From Methanobacteriota archaeon (lineage in GTDB: Archaea; Halobacteriota; Methanocellia; Methanocellales; Methanocellaceae): 5,151 nt of DNA. The notes under the pieces are model-generated. The model saw nothing but the letters and a program-made list of their open reading frames with translations, was not told where the DNA came from and made no database searches. Positions 1 through 5,107 of the stretch are shown here, piece after piece (the stretch's first letter is position 1; each line of letters starts with the position of its first letter). The stretch spans positions 1-5,151 of the forward strand of contig JAEZKS010000124.1 in the NCBI GenBank assembly GCA_023436075.1, written 5' to 3'. The translations under genes and the position numbers were made by a program.

Positions 1-1
1 C

Positions 2-217
2 CACGGCCCGAAGATCGGCGAATATTCGACCGTCATGACCCGCCACTTCGTCGATTCGTTTGCCAGGGCCGCCGGCATCACCGTTCGCGTCGAGATCGAC
101 GGCGAAGACGACCACCACATGGTCGAGGCCATGTTCAAGGCGCTGGCGCTCTCGCTGGGGACGGCCACGACGAAGAACGAAAAGCGCGGGATGCCGAGTA
201 CCAAAGGCGTCCTCTGA
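2..217 (+). CDS. hisB: Imidazoleglycerol-phosphate dehydratase, C-terminal part (5' truncated by window edge)
   Basis: HisB dehydrates imidazole glycerol phosphate to imidazole acetol phosphate in cytosolic histidine biosynthesis. Only the last 71 codons are present; the frame is already open at base 2 and the true start lies upstream. The fragment begins HGPKIGEY and carries the family's second metal-binding His motif, DDHHMVEAMFKA (the two His codons are at 113-118), in which HHxxE supplies Mn ligands and the catalytic base region. It ends in PSTKGVL, the near-invariant HisB C-terminus, so the stop at 215-217 is genuine. An internal ATG at 35 is not the start, because conserved HisB sequence continues upstream of it. 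The family is usually about 190-200 aa, so roughly 120-130 residues are missing. The 130-bp gap and the change in codon character suggest it is not co-transcribed with the downstream channel gene. Confidence 0.94.
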   Translation, partial: HGPKIGEYSTVMTRHFVDSFARAAGITVRVEIDGEDDHHMVEAMFKALALSLGTATTKNEKRGMPSTKGVL

Positions 218-226
218 GCCGGGGCA

Positions 227-270
227 GGCTTACAAGGGCGATCCGCTTTTTTGATCGGCATGCGTAAGCC
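227..270. terminator. Nested inverted repeat after hisB, possible terminator
   Basis: Ten bases after the hisB stop, GGCTTAC (227-233) is perfectly complementary to GTAAGCC (264-270). Inside it, CGATC (239-243) pairs with GATCG (253-257). The apical loop contains a run of six T (247-252). The two concentric stems could fold as one extended hairpin in RNA. The position directly behind a stop codon and the T-run suggest transcription end or 3'-end protection of the his transcript. The arms are short, so chance cannot be excluded. Confidence 0.35.
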
Positions 271-310
271 ATTTCTTCCTGTCGCTCCCGGATAAGCCCC
301 TGCACCAGGT

Positions 311-317
311 TTTTATA
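311..317 (+). promoter_or_regulatory. Weak TATA-like box upstream of the channel gene
   Basis: TTTTATA at 311-317 is the only archaeal TATA-like string in the hisB-channel gap. A start site about 25 bp downstream of the box would fall near 338-342, on or just before the Shine-Dalgarno, giving a very short leader. That tight fit makes the assignment doubtful. Read-through from his genes or a non-canonical box are alternatives. Confidence 0.22.
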
Positions 318-339
318 GGGTCAGGTCATACCCTGAAAC

Positions 340-344
340 GGAGG
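340..344 (+). promoter_or_regulatory. Shine-Dalgarno that decides the channel start
   Basis: GGAGG at 340-344 is six bases before ATG 351 and only three before the in-frame TTG at 348. The spacing favours ATG 351 over the one-codon-longer TTG start. The same nine-base context, GGAGGCATT, recurs at 3975-3983 ahead of the transporter gene. Confidence 0.75.
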
Positions 345-350
345 CATTTG

Positions 351-1463
351 ATGTTATCAGCGATGTCCTATCTAACCTTAAACGTATTGTCCGATGTTTC
401 GACTTATTTCGGCACTGTCTCGAGTACAGACATCGCAAGCATATTGGTCGCGCTGGCCATAGTGTTCATATCGATCATCGTGGCGATGACTTCGAAAATT
501 CTCCTGACGAGATATCTATCCAGGATAGTTAAGAAGACCGGCACGACGTTCGACGACGCGATCGTTCCCGGGTTTAATGGCCCGGTACAGGCCGTCATTA
601 TAGTCATAGGCGTTTATGTCGCATTAAAGACACTAAACAGGATGCCGGACAGCATCGTGGGCATAATCGACCCGGCCTTTGCCGTAACGATCATATTCAT
701 CGTGGCTTTCCAGATATCCCGGCTGGCCGAGATATCATTGAGCTGGTACCAGAAAGAGATAGGCAGCGAGAACATATCGAACCTGAACGTCTCCGTGCTT
801 TCGTTCATGAAGAAAGCGTTCAGCCTGGTCATTTATACTGCGGCTATCCTCATGGCGCTGACCCAGATAGGGGTGGAGATCACACCGCTTCTGGCCAGCC
901 TGGGCATTGCTGGCATAGCCGTGGCACTGGCTGCTCAAGAACTCCTTTCTAACGTGTTCGGCGCGTTCGCTATTCTCACCGATAAGCCTTACAAGGTCGG
1001 TGATCGCATCGAGCTGTCGACCGGAGAATACGGCGATGTGGTAGACATCGGGCTCAGGAGCACCAGACTGCTGACGCTCGATAACAAGGTCATCATCATA
1101 CCTAACGCGGATATTTCCAAGTCGAGGATCAGCAATTATTCGGAGCCTGATCCCAGGCTCAGGTATACCGTAAAGGTCAAAGTAGCGTACCATTCCGATG
1201 TCGCCCGAGCATCGGCCCTTCTGAAAAAGATCGCCGTGGATATCGAAGGAGTCCTGAAAGACCCGGCACCGATCGTATATATCGAGGGTTTCGGCGAGTA
1301 TTCCGTTAACCTCGTAATGCTGGTCTGGGGTCAGAATTTCCGGAAAAATTGGAATATCCCCGACAAGATATATCAGCAGGCGCTGAAACTCTTCGCCGAC
1401 GAGGGTATCGAGATCCCTTATCCGGTAACTTCAGTGATACATTCCGAAAAACGGCTCACATAA
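351..1463 (+). CDS. MscS-family small-conductance mechanosensitive ion channel
   Basis: The product is a 370-aa cytoplasmic-membrane channel that should open under membrane tension and release ions and small solutes on osmotic downshift. Hydrophobic segments lie near residues 28-48, 79-97, 108-123, 157-172 and 178-210. This five-helix layout is longer at the N-terminus than E. coli MscS and close in size to the archaeal MscMJ-type channels. The last helix is the pore-lining MscS helix: SLGIAGIAVALAAQELLSN shows the Gly/Ala packing pattern and the Q-x-x-x-SN turn. The beta domain follows (KPYKVGDRIEL, GDVVDIGLRSTRL, then IIIPNADISKSRISNYS, equivalent to the family VIPN...I.N.S signature). The alpha/beta C-terminal vestibule ends in GIEIPYP, the typical family terminus. 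The start ATG 351 is chosen from the GGAGG at 340-344. The gene precedes the osmolyte operon ablAB by about 250 bp, consistent with an osmotic role. The family call is firm; conductance and ion preference are not visible. Confidence 0.93.
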   Translation: MLSAMSYLTLNVLSDVSTYFGTVSSTDIASILVALAIVFISIIVAMTSKILLTRYLSRIVKKTGTTFDDAIVPGFNGPVQAVIIVIGVYVALKTLNRMPDSIVGIIDPAFAVTIIFIVAFQISRLAEISLSWYQKEIGSENISNLNVSVLSFMKKAFSLVIYTAAILMALTQIGVEITPLLASLGIAGIAVALAAQELLSNVFGAFAILTDKPYKVGDRIELSTGEYGDVVDIGLRSTRLLTLDNKVIIIPNADISKSRISNYSEPDPRLRYTVKVKVAYHSDVARASALLKKIAVDIEGVLKDPAPIVYIEGFGEYSVNLVMLVWGQNFRKNWNIPDKIYQQALKLFADEGIEIPYPVTSVIHSEKRLT

Positions 1464-1494
1464 AAAAACAACCGAATGATGGGTCAGGTTGATG

Positions 1495-1528
1495 CCGGTT
1501 GAGAGAACAACCCGGTTTAACATAATTT
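1495..1528 (+). terminator. Hairpin plus T-rich tail after the channel gene
   Basis: GGTTG (1497-1501) pairs with CAACC (1508-1512) around an AGAGAA loop. The stem can be extended by CC (1495-1496) with GG (1514-1515) across a bulged C at 1513. TTTAACATAATTTT follows directly. This looks like an intrinsic-type terminator about 30 bp after the stop codon, separating the channel gene from the ablA promoter. Confidence 0.5.
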
Positions 1529-1563
1529 TGCATATATTTAACGATAATTAGATATATATTTAG
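1529..1563 (+). promoter_or_regulatory. Candidate archaeal promoter(s) of ablAB
   Basis: Two TATA-like strings lie in an extremely AT-rich stretch: CATATATTTA (1531-1540) and GATATATATTTA (1551-1562). Both resemble the archaeal TTTATATA box. With a start site about 25 bp downstream, the second box predicts transcription from about 1580-1585 and a leader of 120-130 nt. Two boxes 20 bp apart allow two start sites. ablA/ablB transcription is salt-induced in Methanosarcina, but no known operator could be recognised here. Confidence 0.5.
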
Positions 1564-1584
1564 ATACCATTTTTAATGGATTAT

Positions 1585-1711
1585 TTCTATGAATTAAGCA
1601 GTATATTCCTTTTATCGTCAATTTATAACGATTGATCGCTTAAGGAGAAGCTATTTAACGTCTCAAGGAAAAACCTCCTCTACGACAACCAATTAAGGCA
1701 AATGTGATTCG
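1585..1711 (+). promoter_or_regulatory. Probable untranslated leader of ablA with decoy SD and anti-SD-like pair
   Basis: If transcription starts near 1580-1585, about 125 nt precede ablA. The leader contains AAGGAG (1642-1647), an SD-like string with no start codon at usable distance. It also contains a complementary CCTCCT (1674-1679), which could pair with the decoy or with real SD sequence. TCAAT (1618-1622) and ATTGA (1631-1635) can form a small AU stem, and GCTT (1638-1641)/AAGC (1648-1651) can close a loop over the AAGGAG. No known riboswitch class was recognised. Function is inference. Confidence 0.3.
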
Positions 1712-3040
1712 ATGGCAAAGGATGGTGACAAAATGGGAAGTTTAGCATTAAAGCAGATAGAGATGGCTAAGAAACTCGATTCCTCGGTCGCTTCGTCACA
1801 ATGGAACGACTGGAAATGGCAAATGAGACACGCAGTAAGGGACATTCCGACATTCGAAAGGTTATCAGGAATGAAATTCAGTGATGAGGAACGAACAGAG
1901 CTGGAAAAGACAATCGAGATGTTCCCTATGTCAATCACTCCATATTACATATCCTTGATCAACCTGAAAGACATGAGAAACGACCCCGTCTTCAAACAAT
2001 GCTTTCCTTCGCCTTCGGAACTGATTGTCGAAAAGTGCGATATGCATGACCCGCTGGCAGAGGACCGCGACAGCCCGGTGGAAGGCATCACCCACCGGTA
2101 TCCTGACCGGGTGTTGTTCCTCGTCAGCAACGTCTGCGCCATGTACTGCCGGCACTGCACGAGAAAGCGAAAAGTCGGCAACGTCGACTACATACCTGAC
2201 CAGGAAAGGATCAGCAAAGGCCTCGAGTATATCCGGAACAATCCGAAGGTCCGGGACGTACTCCTTTCGGGCGGAGACCCGTTCATGCTGCCCGACGAAT
2301 ACCTTGACTGGATATTGACGGAACTCAGGAACATACCGCACGTGGAAGTCATCCGCATCGGGACCAGAGTCCCGGTCGTCTTACCATGCCGGGTCACCGA
2401 TAACCTCGTCAACGTGCTGAAGAAGCATCATCCGCTCTGGATCAACACTCACTACAACCACCCGAGGGAGATGACGCCAGCGTCGAGAGAGGCCCTGCGC
2501 AAGCTGGCCGATGCTGGCATTCCCCTGGGCAACCAGTCGGTGCTCCTGGCAGGGATCAACGACTGCCCGGAGATCATGAAGAGCCTCGTTCACCGCCTGA
2601 TCCAGAACCGCGTCAGGCCGTATTACCTGTTCCAGTGCGACCTCGCGGAGGGCCTCGCGCACTTCCGCACGTCCGTGGCCAAGGGCATCGAGATCATCGA
2701 GAACCTGATCGGACACACGACCGGGTTAGCCGTACCGACCTTCGTGGTCGACGCGCCCGCCGGCGGTGGCAAGATACCGCTGATGCCTAACTACCTGATC
2801 TCGCTATCTCCAAACAAGGTCGTCCTGCGAAACTACGAGGGCGTTATAACTACCTACACTGAGCCGGACGCCTACAAGCCGGTCAAATGCGAGGGCAACT
2901 GCCGGAAGTGCCATCTCGACTACCGTTCCGAGGACGTAGAATCGGACGAGGTCGGCATCGCAAGGCTGCTCTCAGACAGGGATGACACCATCGCCCTCGT
3001 GCCGAAGAATGGACGATATACAGGCAGGTACGATGTCTGA
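1712..3040 (+). CDS. ablA: Lysine 2,3-aminomutase (radical SAM, PLP-dependent)
   Basis: AblA converts L-alpha-lysine to L-beta-lysine in the cytoplasm, the first step to the osmolyte N-epsilon-acetyl-beta-lysine. The N-terminal WNDWKWQMRH (residues 31-40) and THRYPDRVLFLVSN (127-140) are family hallmarks. The radical SAM Fe4S4 motif is C142-x3-C146-x2-C149, followed by R151 in RHCTRKR, the equivalent of the lysine-carboxylate-binding Arg of Clostridium KAM. LLSGGDP (184-190) is the SAM-binding loop. D310 (YLFQCDL) and D347 (VVDAP) match the Asp residues that hold the substrate ammonium. K354 in AGGGK is the PLP Schiff-base lysine. C285 (GINDC) plus C393, C397 and C400 match the zinc-binding cysteines at the subunit interface. 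At 442 aa it is slightly longer than the Clostridium enzyme (416 aa), with all key residues present. The start is uncertain: ATG 1712 has GTGAT (1704-1708) three bases ahead, while ATG 1733 has GGTGA (1724-1728) four bases ahead; both give an intact enzyme. The first ~300 bp are much more AT-rich than the rest. Confidence 0.96.
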   Translation: MAKDGDKMGSLALKQIEMAKKLDSSVASSQWNDWKWQMRHAVRDIPTFERLSGMKFSDEERTELEKTIEMFPMSITPYYISLINLKDMRNDPVFKQCFPSPSELIVEKCDMHDPLAEDRDSPVEGITHRYPDRVLFLVSNVCAMYCRHCTRKRKVGNVDYIPDQERISKGLEYIRNNPKVRDVLLSGGDPFMLPDEYLDWILTELRNIPHVEVIRIGTRVPVVLPCRVTDNLVNVLKKHHPLWINTHYNHPREMTPASREALRKLADAGIPLGNQSVLLAGINDCPEIMKSLVHRLIQNRVRPYYLFQCDLAEGLAHFRTSVAKGIEIIENLIGHTTGLAVPTFVVDAPAGGGKIPLMPNYLISLSPNKVVLRNYEGVITTYTEPDAYKPVKCEGNCRKCHLDYRSEDVESDEVGIARLLSDRDDTIALVPKNGRYTGRYDV

Positions 3041-3878
3041 TACGATCGAGAAGATCGGCCATACGGTCGTGCAGCAAGGCCCGCACAACGATCGTATCTA
3101 CGTGATGAAGCTGGCGACACGAGACATGCCGTGGATCGCCGACTTCCTCAAAGAGATCGCCAGTGATCGCGGGTACTCGAAGATATTCATCAAGGCGCCG
3201 GCGTCGGCGCTCGGGAATTTCCTGAAGAAAGGTTATGTCGTGGAAGCACATGTGCCGCGATTCTTCAATGGCTCCGAGGACGGCTTTTTCCTGGCCAGGT
3301 ACATGAAGGAGATGCGAAGGCATGAGCCTAAGGGCGAGCACATCGGGGAGGTATTGTCGAAGGCGCTGGCTATTGCGGACATTCGCAGGCACGTACCCCT
3401 GGCCACGGGTTATGTCTGTCATGTAGCTAAACCGGAAGATGCGTTCGACCTGGCGAAACTCTATAAGAAAGTCTTTGCCACCTATCCGTTTCCGATCTTC
3501 GAACCTGACTACCTGAAGAGGACGATGACAGAAAACATCCGGTATTTCTGCGTGAGAAAAGAAGACGAAATCGTCGCCGCAGCCTCTGTAGAGATGAACC
3601 CGGACATAAAGAATGTCGAAATGACAGACTTTGCTACGGACCCTGATCACCAGGGGAAAAAGCTGTCGTCATACCTGCTGACGAAGATGGAAGAGGACAT
3701 GATCGGGGAAGGCATGAAAATCGCCTATACTATCGCCAGATCGCTATCGTACCCTGTCAACACTCTGTTTTCCGGAGCAGGGTACTCCTACGGTGGCACG
3801 CTGGTGAAAAATACGAACATTTGCGGCTCCATGGAGAGCATGAACGTATGGTACAAGGCGCTCGATCGAGCGCCCTGA
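3033..3878 (+). CDS. ablB: Beta-lysine N6-acetyltransferase (GNAT family)
   Basis: AblB transfers acetyl from acetyl-CoA to the epsilon-amino group of L-beta-lysine, giving the zwitterionic compatible solute N-epsilon-acetyl-beta-lysine in the cytoplasm. The 281-aa protein has the AblB-type N-terminal region (IEKIG...DRIYVMKL, residues 5-27), then a GNAT fold from about 125 to 250. Motif A is VEMTDFATDPDHQGKKLSSY (195-214), and the subfamily C-terminus is TLVKNTNICGSMESMNVWYK (256-275). Start choice: ATG 3033 overlaps the ablA stop by 8 nt and gives the family length. An open frame reaches back to 2982 with an ATG at 3009, but that would only add residues read out of frame from the ablA tail. 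A weak AGGT (3026-3029) precedes ATG 3033, so translation is probably coupled to ablA termination. The GNAT P-loop reads QGKKLS, while the general pattern is R/Q-x-x-G-x-G/A, so two small residues are replaced by Lys and Ser. The rest of the protein looks intact. Confidence 0.93.
   Translation: MSDTIEKIGHTVVQQGPHNDRIYVMKLATRDMPWIADFLKEIASDRGYSKIFIKAPASALGNFLKKGYVVEAHVPRFFNGSEDGFFLARYMKEMRRHEPKGEHIGEVLSKALAIADIRRHVPLATGYVCHVAKPEDAFDLAKLYKKVFATYPFPIFEPDYLKRTMTENIRYFCVRKEDEIVAAASVEMNPDIKNVEMTDFATDPDHQGKKLSSYLLTKMEEDMIGEGMKIAYTIARSLSYPVNTLFSGAGYSYGGTLVKNTNICGSMESMNVWYKALDRAP
3857..3874. repeat. 18-nt perfect palindrome at the end of ablB
   Basis: GGCGCTCGATCGAGCGCC at 3857-3874 is identical to its own reverse complement. 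It encodes the last residues ALDRAP and ends one base before the ablB stop codon (3876-3878). In RNA it can fold into a seven-base-pair GC-rich stem with a GATC tetraloop. No T-run follows, so a classical intrinsic terminator is not indicated. A 3'-end stabiliser, a processing site or a DNA-binding site for a dimeric protein are possible. Confidence 0.6.
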
Positions 3879-3973
3879 TCTCGTTCGAAGCGATACGGCC
3901 ATGTCAGTCTTACATCGCATCTTCGGCTCAGGCAATTCACCAATAACTTAATCAGGTCGCAGATGCTCTAAAC

Positions 3974-4005
3974 AGGAGGCATTGCCATAATGCCGCTGGC
4001 ATAAA
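3974..4005 (+). promoter_or_regulatory. Strong SD with four-codon mini-ORF leading into the transporter gene
   Basis: AGGAGG (3974-3979) is the strongest Shine-Dalgarno in the region, yet the transporter ATG at 4006 is 26 bases away, too far for direct use. Ten bases after the SD is ATG 3990, which opens the mini-ORF ATG CCG CTG GCA TAA (3990-4004, peptide MPLA). Its stop ends one base before ATG 4006. The transporter frame has an in-frame TAA at 3988-3990 and no other start codon between it and 4006, so an upstream start is ruled out. ATGCC (3990-3994) can pair with GGCAT downstream (3998-4002) or with GGCAT upstream (3978-3982), and the upstream pairing covers the last two SD bases. Termination-reinitiation from the mini-ORF is the simplest reading. 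Confidence 0.4.
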
Positions 4006-5013
4006 ATGGGCATCACGGAAAAACTATCTGGCGCCGTTTCATCAGTCCGCCTGAAAGACGGGCAGAAAGACTCTGCCACGGCGCAGTATTCAGGCACGAA
4101 AGTAATCCTCATACTGGTCATGATCCTCTGGGGCGGCTCGTTCATCGCATCCAGAGTAGGCCTGGACAGCCTGTACCCGGTCGAGTTGGCCACCCTGAGG
4201 TTTGCCATAGCTGCACCGCTGGTTTTGCTGATTACCGTGCTGCTTTACGGTACGAAGTCGCTGCACGTCAAGCGCAAAGATTTGCCCGTGCTCTTCGTGA
4301 TGGCTATGACTGGGGTGACTCTGCAGTACATCGTGCAGTTCGTCGCCATGACCTACACGACGGTCACGAACACGGCGCTGCTCATCAACATGGGCACCTT
4401 TTTCGTCATCATACCGTCCGTGCTGCTCTGGAAAGAGAAGTTCACCGCGGACAACACGCTGGGCATCATCATAGCCTTCGTCGGCGCAGGACTGGTCGCC
4501 ACCAATGGCGACATATCCATGTCCGTCCATCTGCTCGGCGATGGCCTGGTGCTCATCTGCGCGGCCTTCTGGGCGACCTACATCCTGATAGGCAACAAGC
4601 TGGCAGGCAAATACTCTGTGCTCACCCAGCTCAACTACATCTTCATCATCGGCTTCCTGGGCCTGCTGCCGTTCTACTTCCTGACGCCGCACAGCGACCT
4701 TTCTACGCTGGGCACCGTGTCATGGGCATCGCTGCTCTACCTCGCGATCATCTGCTCGATCGTCGCCTATTTCTTCTTCAACGACGCCATCATCAAGATC
4801 GGTCCCTCGCAAGCTGCCATCTACCAGTATTTCGAGCCCATGTTCGCCATCATTTTCGCCATCGTGCTGCTCAGCGAGCCGTTTACGGTATATATCGGAC
4901 TCGGGGCGATCCTGATCATCGGCGGCATCGCCATGGCCGACAACAACCTGAAGATCATCGGGTTATTCCGGAAAGGCAATGCTCATGACCAGGCCGGAGA
5001 GCCACGGCCTTAG
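4006..5013 (+). CDS. EamA/DMT-superfamily transporter, ten transmembrane helices
   Basis: This 335-aa integral membrane protein belongs to the drug/metabolite transporter superfamily, with two EamA repeats at about residues 33-165 and 178-310. Ten hydrophobic helices are visible near 31-50, 59-80, 93-112, 121-141, 150-166, 178-196, 208-228, 239-258, 268-289 and 295-312. Family features include the helix-1 ILWGGSFIASR, the PVELATLRF start of helix 2, TNTALLINMGTFFV in helix 4, FWATYILIGNKLA at the start of repeat two, and the SQAAIYQYFEPMFA to LLSEPFT stretch near helix 9. A hydrophilic 30-residue N-terminal tail precedes helix 1, and the C-terminal tail is short and polar. Members export amino acids, sugars or drugs; the substrate here cannot be read. 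It lies 127 bp after ablB on the same strand, so co-transcription is possible but unproven. The ATG 4006 start is the only in-frame candidate after a stop at 3988-3990 and lacks its own close SD. Confidence 0.92.
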   Translation: MGITEKLSGAVSSVRLKDGQKDSATAQYSGTKVILILVMILWGGSFIASRVGLDSLYPVELATLRFAIAAPLVLLITVLLYGTKSLHVKRKDLPVLFVMAMTGVTLQYIVQFVAMTYTTVTNTALLINMGTFFVIIPSVLLWKEKFTADNTLGIIIAFVGAGLVATNGDISMSVHLLGDGLVLICAAFWATYILIGNKLAGKYSVLTQLNYIFIIGFLGLLPFYFLTPHSDLSTLGTVSWASLLYLAIICSIVAYFFFNDAIIKIGPSQAAIYQYFEPMFAIIFAIVLLSEPFTVYIGLGAILIIGGIAMADNNLKIIGLFRKGNAHDQAGEPRP

Positions 5014-5034
5014 AATTGCGAGGAATGGTTTCAG

Positions 5035-5065
5035 GACACGAAGGTTCACGAAGGGCACGCAAAGG
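5035..5065. repeat. Three tandem ~10-nt CACGAAGG-type units
   Basis: Just behind the transporter gene, GACACGAAGG (5035-5044), TTCACGAAGG (5045-5054) and the diverged GCACGCAAAGG (5055-5065) follow one another at about one helical turn. CTTCTGTG (5094-5101) downstream is an imperfect complement of CACGAAG, so a longer imperfect hairpin is possible. Similar purine-rich CACGAAG tracts occur as dispersed intergenic repeats in several prokaryotic genomes, which is my recollection and not a search result. Confidence 0.55.
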
Positions 5066-5071
5066 TACGCT

Positions 5072-5107
5072 ACGTTTTAAATAATTTTTGACTCTTCTGT
5101 GTTTTTA
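5072..5107. terminator. T-rich putative terminator region
   Basis: ACGTTTTAAATAATTTTTG (5072-5090) and TGTTTTTA (5100-5107) are two T-runs about 60-95 bp beyond the transporter stop, in otherwise GC-rich surroundings. Archaeal RNA polymerase commonly terminates at such T-runs. They could end the transporter transcript. Confidence 0.4.

Noticed and set aside
60..254. Alternative + strand frame over the end of hisB
   Set aside because: It is an out-of-frame reading of HisB sequence, Ser/Arg-rich, and overlaps the conserved HisB C-terminus.
735..1193. 152-codon minus-strand open frame inside the channel gene
   Set aside because: It is a shadow of the conserved MscS coding sequence and has no family resemblance.
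318..1489. GGGTCAGGT present at both 318-326 and 1481-1489, flanking the channel gene
   Set aside because: A shared 9-mer pair is expected many times by chance in a 5-kb window, and no longer similarity surrounds the copies, so they are not treated as attachment or mobile-element repeats.
2982..3032. 17-residue N-terminal extension of AblB
   Set aside because: It would be read from the out-of-frame tail of ablA. The family-like sequence begins at ATG 3033, which also gives the usual protein length.
2883..3650. 255-codon open frame on the minus strand opposite ablA/ablB
   Set aside because: It is fully antisense to two well-supported enzyme genes, has a low-complexity Arg/His-rich translation with no recognisable domain, and is explained by the codon bias of the + strand genes.
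3901..3951. 16-codon ORF in the ablB-transporter gap
   Set aside because: It has no Shine-Dalgarno and no recognisable peptide character; such short frames are expected by chance.
4090..4692. 200-codon minus-strand open frame opposite the transporter
   Set aside because: The translation is rich in Glu, Gln, His and Arg, as expected when transmembrane codons are read in reverse; no motif and no SD support it.
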